From contig LR732703.1 of the NCBI GenBank assembly GCA_902506565.1, positions 1,970,125-2,034,124 of the forward strand: DNA of 64,000 bases, given 5' to 3'. This document shows positions 55,090-61,703 of this stretch, piece after piece. A program made the position numbers and the translations under genes. Under the pieces are notes generated by a model, which was not told where the DNA came from, did not search any database, and saw only the letters and a program-made list of their open reading frames with translations. This stretch comes from Burkholderiales bacterium 8X. GTDB lineage: Bacteria > Pseudomonadota > Gammaproteobacteria > Burkholderiales > Burkholderiaceae_C. The stretch's first letter is position 1. Every line of letters begins with the position of its first letter.

Positions 55090-55449
55090 ATGAAAGAAAG
55101 TATTGCCTTGAGCCAGCCGTCGTTAGAGAGCCTGATTGCCGTCGTTGTCGGCTGGGCTAGCAAGCAGGCGATCGTGAGGAAGGCTTTTCTCTTTGGCAGC
55201 CGCGTCCGGATGGACCACCGCCTCGATAGTGATCTAGATGTGGCCGTCGAGCTGGATTCGACCCTCGGCAACGGGGAAGAAGGCTGGGTGACATGGATGT
55301 TTGTGGAAAAGGAGTTAAGTGGAAGCCTAGCGCCTCTACTGCCAATAACTTTGGACCTCGAGCTTTACGACCTTACTACCCCGAATGTCCGAAGGTTTGT
55401 CGCAGAGAGCGGTATGCTTGTTTACCAAAAGCCAGAGCTTGACTCCTGA
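55090..55449 (+). CDS. Stand-alone MNT-type nucleotidyltransferase
   Basis: A 119-residue minimal nucleotidyltransferase. The pol-beta motif is FLFGSRVRMDHRLDSDLDVAV (GS at about 36-37, Asp at about 48 and 50), with a third Asp in LDLELYD. In HEPN-MNT modules this enzyme AMPylates a HEPN toxin to silence it. Here no HEPN gene is adjacent; the nearest HEPN-like gene is at 59121. I use ATG 55090 (MKESIAL). Confidence 0.78.
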   Translation: MKESIALSQPSLESLIAVVVGWASKQAIVRKAFLFGSRVRMDHRLDSDLDVAVELDSTLGNGEEGWVTWMFVEKELSGSLAPLLPITLDLELYDLTTPNVRRFVAESGMLVYQKPELDS

Positions 55450-55494
55450 ACGCTTCGGCTTCTCGGCCTCGTAACAACCATCAAAAGGCTCCAT

Positions 55495-55785
55495 ATGAAC
55501 AACAATATTTACTTCTTTAGCGGCGGGTTTGGGGTGTTTGTTGTTTTAGTTTTGATCGTGCTCGCTGTCTTGTGGTCATTTCTACCATTCGCGGTTTTTG
55601 GTGCGAAGCCGCTCATACGTGAGCTGCTCGAGGCTCAACATCAGAACAATCGGCTGATCGAAGCGCTCACGTCGGAGCTGCGGCAAAGCCGTGGAACGGC
55701 AGCCGCTCCGGTCGGTCCAATTCAAGAGCGCTCAGCGCGCAGGTCGGATGCTGAGCCATTGGTCTCCAAGAATGCTTGGGAATAG
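55495..55785 (+). CDS. Membrane-anchored coiled-coil protein
   Basis: A 96-residue protein with one N-terminal membrane helix (GVFVVLVLIVLAVLWSFLPF) and a helical, Gln/Glu-rich segment (RELLEAQHQNNRLIEALTSELRQ). Function unknown. It starts at ATG 55495. Confidence 0.55.
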   Translation: MNNNIYFFSGGFGVFVVLVLIVLAVLWSFLPFAVFGAKPLIRELLEAQHQNNRLIEALTSELRQSRGTAAAPVGPIQERSARRSDAEPLVSKNAWE

Positions 55786-55835
55786 CGGTTGCGTCGATCT
55801 GTGGACACGAGGCTGCTGAAGTCTTAAAGCTACGC

Positions 55836-56459
55836 ATGACTAAGTTCCGTGAGTTCAAACCGATGCTGCTCGACGAGCGCCCGTTCGATCTGGAAGAGCC
55901 TGGCTGGATCTATGAGATCAAGTACGACGGGTACAGGCTGCTAGCGGAGTTCGGTGCAGGCAAGTGCGAGCTCAGGACGAGAAACGGCGCGGACGCTACC
56001 AAATGGTTTCCAGAGGTGGTGAAAAGCCTTGCCACGGTGAAGGGCGGGCCGTACGTCACGGACGGCGAGGTCTGCGTGCTGGACGACCAGGGCCGCAGCG
56101 ACTTTGAGCGGCTGCAGGATCGGGCCAAGCGGCGCCGTTGGTACGAAGGGGCCGACGCGGTTGTCTACTGCGTCTTCGATCTGCTGGTGAACAAGGGCAA
56201 GGACATCGCGCAGCAGCCGCTCCTGAAGCGCAAGGCGGCTCTGTCCAAGCTGTTCACCGCCAAGCTGCCGAGCATCCTGCCCGTCGGCTACTTCCTCGAA
56301 GATGGTTCGACCATTTTCCAGGTGGCCGTGCTGCCGCTAAAGCTTGAGGGGCTAGTAGCCAAGCGGACCGAAAGCGTCTACACGCCGGGCCTGCGATCGG
56401 CTGACTGGGTGAAGGTGAAACGCAAGGGAGCTATTCCACCGGAGCGATTCAAGCGGTAG
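55836..56459 (+). CDS. Minimal ATP-dependent DNA ligase (adenylation domain only)
   Basis: A 207-residue LigD-like ligase domain. The nucleophile Lys is in EIKYDGYR (motif I), with TDGEVCVLD (motif III), YCVFDLL (IIIa), KLEGLVAKR (IV) and WVKVKRKG (V). The usual OB-fold domain after motif V is missing, so nick-joining may be weak or need a partner. GC is higher than in nearby cargo genes. I use ATG 55836 (MTKFREF). Confidence 0.83.
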   Translation: MTKFREFKPMLLDERPFDLEEPGWIYEIKYDGYRLLAEFGAGKCELRTRNGADATKWFPEVVKSLATVKGGPYVTDGEVCVLDDQGRSDFERLQDRAKRRRWYEGADAVVYCVFDLLVNKGKDIAQQPLLKRKAALSKLFTAKLPSILPVGYFLEDGSTIFQVAVLPLKLEGLVAKRTESVYTPGLRSADWVKVKRKGAIPPERFKR

Positions 56460-56535
56460 GGCACTGACGCGAAGCCACTGCTTTTCTTCTGGGCGCGTCT
56501 AGATCAGTTATCTTCACGCCAAAGCAGGAGGCCAG

Positions 56536-56790
56536 ATGATGGAAAAGTTTGTTCTTCGCTATCGGACCGTTGTCGAGCTTGAGCAGGCGCTACTTGAAGC
56601 CATAGCTGCGGGAGCCAAGCCAGAGCCCCTTGCAAGATGGACTTACTACAGCGACGGTACCTGCGAGGCCGTTGTGGTTGGTGCACAGACTGACGAAGAG
56701 CACCGTAGCGCGATCAGCCTTCTTGGTCCAGCCGATGAGCTTGCAATGTGCAGGGCAAGAAGGAGCCATGTCTGGCGGTCTATCGGCTGA
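56536..56790 (+). CDS. Hypothetical protein with strong ribosome site
   Basis: An 84-residue frame with AGGAGG eight bases before ATG 56536, one of the best Shine-Dalgarno sequences in the cargo region. The product (MMEKFVLRYRTVVELEQALLEAIAAG) is not recognised. The C-terminus (CRARRSHVWRSIG) looks ragged, so the gene may be truncated or shifted. Confidence 0.5.
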   Translation: MMEKFVLRYRTVVELEQALLEAIAAGAKPEPLARWTYYSDGTCEAVVVGAQTDEEHRSAISLLGPADELAMCRARRSHVWRSIG

Positions 56791-57138
56791 AATGCAGTCA
56801 TCGACACCCTCGAACACTGCCCATTCTTCAAGGCCGCGGCGCTGCGACGGCTTGGTTGGCCAGCTTAGCGTCCAGGCGTCAGCTTCTGGCCGTATTCTGC
56901 CCTTCCGACGGATCGCTTCGGCCCAATGCAGCCTTGTGCGTCTTGACACGCGTATAGGCTCATAGGCAGCTCGAAGTCCGCTGCCTCGACCACCGGCTGT
57001 AGGTAGTTGGACAGGATCGTGCCGTGGGAACTTCGTGCGCTTCAAGTGATTCGATCACGTAGAGGCGATTGAAGCCAAGGAAGGTCATGCGCCCAAGTGT
57101 CGCAGGACCTGGATCGGGCAGTCTGCCCGTGCATTGGC
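56791..57138. other. Gene-free stretch in the cargo region
   Basis: 348 bases. Minus-strand frames run through it but have no ribosome site or family resemblance. No repeat or regulatory site is recognised. Confidence 0.5.
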
Positions 57139-57528
57139 CTAGCGACGGCCGGCCCGCTGGACGCACACTTGGTACAAATCGAAGCTCAGTCCTTCGCATT
57201 GAGAGAGCGGAGTCGGCCCGGCTGCTCGGACGCACTGCTGGTACAACGATGGGCTGATGCCCTCGCAGTCCGCGAGCGTTGATGAAGCTGATTGCGGAAC
57301 TTCTACATCGACCACTCGCGGGCAAGTGGTGCCCCTGAATACCCGACTGAATGGCTGCCCGTTGTACTGGTAGCCGCACCTCACTCCCGGCTGCCCCGTG
57401 ATTGTCGTTACATAGTCCATTGCGCCAGTTGAAGAAGCTTGTTGTGCGGACGCGTAAACGCCTGACAGCATCAGTGCTGCGGCTACAAGACTGTGCTTCA
57501 CAGCCTTGGCGGCTAGATTGGTCTTCAT
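57139..57528 (-). CDS. Secreted protein with tandem Cys repeats
   Basis: A 129-residue protein with a clear signal peptide (VKHSLVAAALMLSGVYASAQ). The C-terminal half holds two near-copies of a 20-residue unit, DCEGISPSLYQQCVRAAG and QCEGLSFDLYQVCVQRAG, each with two Cys. GAGGAAAG precedes the ATG. Function unknown; extracellular or periplasmic. It is cargo of the element. Confidence 0.65.
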   Translation of the reverse strand: MKTNLAAKAVKHSLVAAALMLSGVYASAQQASSTGAMDYVTTITGQPGVRCGYQYNGQPFSRVFRGTTCPRVVDVEVPQSASSTLADCEGISPSLYQQCVRAAGPTPLSQCEGLSFDLYQVCVQRAGRR

Positions 57529-57598
57529 GTTGCTTTCCTCCTGCGCGCGAGCGCGACGGCGATCGTACCTTCGATAACCACCACTGCTCGAAAAGAAG

Positions 57599-57859
57599 TC
57601 AGGTGCTCAGTGCGGGCGGCGAGTGGCCAGGCAGAAGGAAGTCGGCAGGGCATTCCGTCGTAAAGTTTTGACGCGAAAGCCTGGCGCGCAGCAGGATACA
57701 GCAGCCGAATAGTCCAGAGCGCGAACGCCGCAGTTGAAGTCTGTGCCACTTAAGCCAGGCTATGACGGAAGCTACTGCGAGGGCCAGCAGTGAGGCCAAG
57801 TCCTCTCCGAAAAATGCTTCTTCATGCGGGCCCGCATAGCTGTACGAATATACAGTCAC
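57599..57859 (-). CDS. Doubtful hydrophobic peptide behind a LexA box
   Basis: A GTG-started 86-codon frame whose first codons overlap a LexA box. It encodes a hydrophobic segment DLASLLALAVASVIAWLKWH. A shorter start is not evident. SOS-controlled small membrane proteins exist (TisB-type), but this is only a suggestion. Confidence 0.3.
   Translation of the reverse strand: MTVYSYSYAGPHEEAFFGEDLASLLALAVASVIAWLKWHRLQLRRSRSGLFGCCILLRARLSRQNFTTECPADFLLPGHSPPALST
57840..57855. promoter_or_regulatory. Second LexA (SOS) box CTGT-N8-ACAG
   Basis: CTGTACGAATATACAG is an exact CTGT-N8-ACAG palindrome, the second in the element. It is about 510 bases upstream of the HEPN-like cassette (rightward) and 311 bases upstream of the Cys-repeat gene (leftward). 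Its target is unclear. Confidence 0.6.
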
Positions 57860-58365
57860 CCCTTGCGCGATGCTCTGATCTCAGACAAGTGACCGTAATT
57901 CGTGTTCCGTGAAAGCCAAGCTGGCAACCTCCAGGCCCGCGCAACACGGGACCTGGCAGCTCCGATCAGCGCTTAGGCGTCCCGAGAGTCCCGCAAGCGC
58001 GACTAGCTCCATTGCATCTAGACCGCAACGCGCTGGCGCTGTACCACTCGGAGCAGCCCTGCATAGGAAGGCTGCTGACCGTTTACTGGAGAGACAGTTC
58101 AGTCAGTTGCGTTCTTTTGCGAGGCTTTGGGCGCGGCCGGCGAAGAAAGCAGATCCCCTCAGGGGTCAAGAACTGTGCGCTGCTGCGTCCAAGATTGTCT
58201 CCGCGGCTAGCACCACAAGGCGTGGCACCGCTGTCCAAGGCGGCTTGTAACAGCAAGAAGCGTCAAACCATCCCTCTAAGCTAACGCGCTGCCATACCGC
58301 TGACTCCAGTCGCCTGCCTGACCTGCCCTAACGATCGAAGCCCAGCGACTGTTATCCTTACAGCC
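57860..58365. other. Gene-free stretch before the HEPN-like cassette
   Basis: 506 bases. Two overlapping plus-strand frames (57909-58250 and 58012-58284) lack ribosome sites and family resemblance. Promoter elements for the cassette may lie here, but I cannot identify them. Confidence 0.45.
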
Positions 58366-59124
58366 ATGAGTGCGCCTGAGCCATTGCCGCTAGGAGCGGT
58401 TTTGTCAACTGAGATGAACCGCCGGATGGGGGCTATGGACCATCATCTCCGCTCTGACGACCCGCAGATCATCCAGTGGCTCGACCAAATGCCCAAGGTA
58501 AGGGCTGCCTCACCGGCACTGGAAGCCCTCTGCCAAGCCAATATTTACCACATGATGGGTGACACTGCGCGGTTCGAAGAGTGGATTGCGGTAGCGCGAC
58601 GAAATGATGCCCCTTGGGACGCGGTCTTTGAAACTCAAGTGGTGGGTTATGCCAACCTCAGCTATGCGACAAAAGGCTATGAAGTTTTTCGGCGATTAGT
58701 TGACATAGCTCGTCTGAATGTTGGGCGGCTGATCGGCTTAGGTGTATCTTTGGGAGCGTTTCAAAGGATTGAAGAGTTGGCCACGCAGGCAGCAAACGCG
58801 AAAATTGATCTGTCAGGCATCAAACTGCTGCCTGAGTGGATCAGGGCGGCTCAAATCCTACGTGACCGCTCGTTATCAGATGAGGACTGCGCCAAGGTGG
58901 TTGACGTCGCCGGCAGCTTGCTTCGTGAGCATCAGCTGTTTTGGACCGAATCTTCCCCGCGCCTATTGCTTAGTGAAGCGGCGGGGGAGGTGGTCTTGCG
59001 ATTCCGTGTTGACCTTACGCCAGACGAAGCTAGCGTGTTGACGGGGGTCTTGGTTGACAGGCTTGTCAGCGAAGGGTTGGATGTATCGCCCTTGCTGGTC
59101 AATTTCGTAGGGACTAAGCATTGA
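58366..59124 (+). CDS. Helical protein paired with a HEPN-like gene
   Basis: A 252-residue soluble protein, mostly helical (LEALCQANIYHMMGDTARFEEWIAVARRND, then PWDAVFETQVVGYANLSYATKGYEVFRRLVDIARL), with a TPR-like look. No known family. Its stop overlaps the HEPN-like start by four bases, so the two are made together. It may be the partner (antitoxin, sensor or target-recognition protein) of the HEPN-like product. Confidence 0.7.
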   Translation: MSAPEPLPLGAVLSTEMNRRMGAMDHHLRSDDPQIIQWLDQMPKVRAASPALEALCQANIYHMMGDTARFEEWIAVARRNDAPWDAVFETQVVGYANLSYATKGYEVFRRLVDIARLNVGRLIGLGVSLGAFQRIEELATQAANAKIDLSGIKLLPEWIRAAQILRDRSLSDEDCAKVVDVAGSLLREHQLFWTESSPRLLLSEAAGEVVLRFRVDLTPDEASVLTGVLVDRLVSEGLDVSPLLVNFVGTKH

Positions 59125-59507
59125 GCGTTGCCCCACTGGATTTCTTGGAATGCGCTGACCATTGTGCTGTCACCGCGCCGCTGACCGAGGCTTTTATTCG
59201 TGCCTCTATCAGTAGAGCCTACTACTCTGCGTTCCACGACTCACTTGCCTGGGAGAGCACGTTGCGCCTGCGTGGGCATGCACCTTCGGGCGTGGGTGGC
59301 AACCACGCTCAGCTATCTGCCCGATTAACCAATCCGGACCCTACGCTCGAGATAGATGTTCGTATGAAATCGAAGCAACGCGGGTACGCGCTGCGGTCGT
59401 TCCATCCGCTTCGAGTCACCGCGGACTATCACCTAACGCACGACTTAGATGCCGCGGACATGCATCAGGCCATCGCCGACGCTCGTCGTCTTTTGGCGTT
59501 CGTCTAG
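59121..59507 (+). CDS. HEPN-like protein
   Basis: A 128-residue protein. The segment ISRAYYSAFHDSLAWE (about 30-45) is typical of HEPN domains, with R32-x6-H39 matching the RX4-6H ribonuclease motif. It starts at TTG, overlapping the upstream stop. Many HEPN proteins are RNases in toxin-antitoxin or anti-phage systems. Function here is inference. Confidence 0.7.
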   Translation: MSVAPLDFLECADHCAVTAPLTEAFIRASISRAYYSAFHDSLAWESTLRLRGHAPSGVGGNHAQLSARLTNPDPTLEIDVRMKSKQRGYALRSFHPLRVTADYHLTHDLDAADMHQAIADARRLLAFV

Positions 59508-60072
59508 GCCCGTCGGTCCCTCGGTCGTGTCGCATCTCGAAGGATGGCTCGCATTGACTTTCCAGTCTGCCACCTTTCGTCAAACAAGCTCAGGCAGAAA
59601 TGCGTCAGTCATCCGGTGGCGCCAAGCTCGTCCGCCGTACGCTTACACCGCTCGAGCAAGCTGCAGCCGGACCTTTTTGTGCGTCCGTGATCAGTCACAT
59701 CAAAGCGTCGTCCACGCGCAAACTTGGCGCCCTTGCCGATTGTCGGCCTTTACGGAGGCTCCAATGCGGTTGCGCGACAACACTGCCTAGGCGTGCTGAC
59801 GTTGGAAGTCGCATCCAGACCAGCTGGCCTGAACGTCGCCGAGCGCTAACAGCCATGAAGGTATACGGCGTGGACGTGTAGCGCTTGCTTGTGCCGCGAA
59901 GGCGAGTATGGAAGCGCGCGAGAGCTGCAGAAAAAGGGGATGAAATCCCGCAGTGCTGAGCCATCGGCCCTGCGTGGGGCGCGAAGTGTAGCAACTGTAG
60001 CAAGAGTAGCAGTAGCAACGGGCCGAAAAACGCTCGGGAAATGGCTTCGCTGGTCTCCAGGTCGCCTGATGC
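59508..60072. other. Gene-free stretch between cargo and integrase
   Basis: 565 bases. The only structure I recognise is the inverted GCTAC copy D (59987-60017). Several frames cross the region but none has a ribosome site or recognisable product. Confidence 0.5.
59987..60017 (-). repeat. GCTAC-family repeat, copy D
   Basis: The reverse complement of the family unit, ending in GTAGCA on the plus strand and followed by AACGGGCCGAAAAA. It lies 56 bases past the 3' end of the integrase gene, facing copy A at the other end of the element. Confidence 0.85.
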
Positions 60073-61410
60073 TTAGGCCACGGCGACGAGCTTTCCGCTG
60101 TTCCCGGGCTTGATGGCCACTTTGGCTTGCTCCAGTATCCAAGCCTCGATACGTTCGTGATGAACGCGGACCAGATCCAGCGGCCTAACGGTGTAGTGCT
60201 TCTCCGCCGTGGCGGATGGCTTGTGGCCCATGATCTGAGCGACAACACCGGCAGGAATTTCTAACCATTCGGTAAGGCTCTTGAAGGACCGTCGCAGGCC
60301 ATGCAGGGTCAACCCCTTCACACCGGCTGTTATGCAGGCAGCTTCCATCGCGCTGTTTGGGTCGCTCAGAGCCTGGTCGTTCTTACGTGGGCTGGCGAAG
60401 ACAAACACATTCTTGCGGGGCAGGGCGCTGATGAGGTGCCATACATACGGAGTCAGGGGAATCTGTCGGTCGCCTTCCACCTTGTCGCGGATCGTCATCC
60501 CTTTCCACTGGGTGTTTATGTCGGTCCACTTGAGGGCCAGCAGCTCACCGCGCCGAGATCCGATCAGAAGCAAGGTTTGCAGGTAGGCGGCAATGGTCGC
60601 GTTTGGTAGCTTCGTCACGGCGTCAAACCATGCCGGTAGCTGTTCCTTCAGGAGTACGTCCTTCTTCTGTCCGGCTTTCCCGAATGCATCGCGCGTTCTC
60701 CGGGTCTTGGCCGCTTCAACGACAACGTGGGCCTTGTACTCGTCTTCCTCTCCGCACCACGCTAAGAACGCCTTCAGACAGCGCCAGGCGAGCCGTCCAT
60801 ACGTTGGCCGCGCCTTTCCCTGTTCGAGCGCCCATGCCTCTACCTTGGCCGGTGTCAGTTCGTCCAATCGGAGAGAGAGCAAGGGATAGATCGGACCGGG
60901 CAACGTCTTACCGGTGCCTCTGGTCCCGCGCGCCGATTCCTTGCCTCCAGCCTTCGCTAGGTTCTCGTGGTCGGCATAGTGACGATCGCCCCAGTGGTCT
61001 TTTCGTGCGGCCAGATACGCCGTCCAAGCATCGTTCACCGTCGCTTGTGCTCGGAGAGCCGTTGCCGTGCGTTCGGTGTTCTGTGCCTTCTGAAGTTGGT
61101 CTAGGTGCCGGGGATCTTGTCCGCCGTCAACGATCACGCGCAGGCGGCGTGCCTCGATTCGTGCATCGTCGATCTGCCAGGCTCGAACGTCACCGATGGT
61201 CTTGCGGATGGTCTTCCGGTCAAGCTTCCCCTCGAAGACGAACGACTTGGCTCCGGAGGCTGTGACCCGTACTCGCAAGCCCGGTGCCTTGGCATCCCGA
61301 AGGAACGCTTGGTCCTTGTCCGGTGGACAGGTCAGGCGCTCGATGACGCCGTTAGTTAGATCGATGGACTGTCCAAGGTCTGGAGCCTGATCCTTGCGCG
61401 GTCGTGCCAT
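60073..61410 (-). CDS. Tyrosine integrase of the element
   Basis: A 445-residue phage-type integrase. The N-terminal DUF4102-like arm-binding part includes FLRDAKAPGLRVRVTASGAKSFVFEGKL. The catalytic residues are Arg in LLLIGSRRGELLALKW, HGLRRSF, His in MGHKPSATAEKHY, and the nucleophile Tyr in that same motif. ATG 61410 is 169 bases from attR and is followed leftward by the cargo. It would catalyse tRNA-Lys integration and, with an excisionase, excision. Confidence 0.92.
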   Translation of the reverse strand: MARPRKDQAPDLGQSIDLTNGVIERLTCPPDKDQAFLRDAKAPGLRVRVTASGAKSFVFEGKLDRKTIRKTIGDVRAWQIDDARIEARRLRVIVDGGQDPRHLDQLQKAQNTERTATALRAQATVNDAWTAYLAARKDHWGDRHYADHENLAKAGGKESARGTRGTGKTLPGPIYPLLSLRLDELTPAKVEAWALEQGKARPTYGRLAWRCLKAFLAWCGEEDEYKAHVVVEAAKTRRTRDAFGKAGQKKDVLLKEQLPAWFDAVTKLPNATIAAYLQTLLLIGSRRGELLALKWTDINTQWKGMTIRDKVEGDRQIPLTPYVWHLISALPRKNVFVFASPRKNDQALSDPNSAMEAACITAGVKGLTLHGLRRSFKSLTEWLEIPAGVVAQIMGHKPSATAEKHYTVRPLDLVRVHHERIEAWILEQAKVAIKPGNSGKLVAVA

Positions 61411-61430
61411 CTTCTCTCCGGTTTAGCCAT

Positions 61431-61450
61431 CATGTAGCCACCATGTAGCC
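61431..61450 (+). repeat. Right copy of the 20-bp arm-site-like repeat
   Basis: Identical to 36126-36145 over 20 bases. It is preceded by a third, imperfect TAGCC unit. It lies between the integrase start and attR, about 130 bases from the core, where integrase arm sites or an integrase autoregulatory site are expected. Confidence 0.6.
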
Positions 61451-61578
61451 AAATTGATGATGTTTTGAGGAATTAAGATCAACACTCGGTCATCGACAAC
61501 ACGGTGGAAAATGGTCTAAGTTGTTGATTTCGTTGCATTCTATCAACACTTCGGAACACCCCGGAATAATATTTCTGC

Positions 61579-61627
61579 CGGACTTTTAATCCGTTGGTCA
61601 CAAGTTCGAATCTTGTACGTCCTACCA
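61579..61627 (+). other. attR: displaced tRNA-Lys 3' half
   Basis: Repeats 36000-36048, with 23 identical bases and then four differences. All four are in the T-stem and pair with each other (CAAG/CTTG instead of CTGG/CCAG). An encoded CCA end is kept. This is probably the host's original tRNA 3' half, pushed 25.6 kb away. Confidence 0.88.
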
Positions 61628-61636
61628 GCAACCCGA

Positions 61637-61669
61637 GGGTTAGCCTGCAATTGCCGGCTGACCCTTTTT
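61637..61669 (+). terminator. Original tRNA-Lys terminator, displaced by the element
   Basis: GGGTTAGCC (61637-61645) pairs with GGCTGACCC (61656-61664, one T-G pair), followed by TTTTT. Directly after attR, it is best explained as the terminator that once followed the tRNA. Confidence 0.82.
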
Positions 61670-61703
61670 CTTTGGCAGACGCCATCGAATCGCCGGGCGC
61701 GCC

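Larger units (their letters stand above)
36000..61627. mobile_element. 25.6-kb integrated phage-derived or satellite-like element in tRNA-Lys
   Basis: Bounded by tRNA-derived repeats, with a tyrosine integrase at the right end. Inside are an HTH regulator with operators, an AlpA/excisionase-like protein, Toprim primase-like and DUF3987 helicase-like proteins, tail-fibre-like and ejection-like proteins, and cargo. GC is visibly lower than in the flanks. I see no terminase, portal, major capsid, head-tail connector, holin or spanin genes, so an intact prophage is unlikely. Confidence 0.9.

Noticed and set aside
57909..58284. Two overlapping plus-strand frames before the HEPN-like cassette
   Set aside because: They have no ribosome site and a ragged basic composition, with no family resemblance; neither is better than the other frames.
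36000..61627. Intact prophage
   Set aside because: No terminase large subunit, portal, major capsid, tail tube, holin or endolysin gene can be found in any frame, although integrase, regulators and some virion-type genes are present.
61579..61627. Second tRNA-Lys gene
   Set aside because: Only the 3' half is present; the acceptor 5' strand and D-arm are missing, so it is the att duplication.
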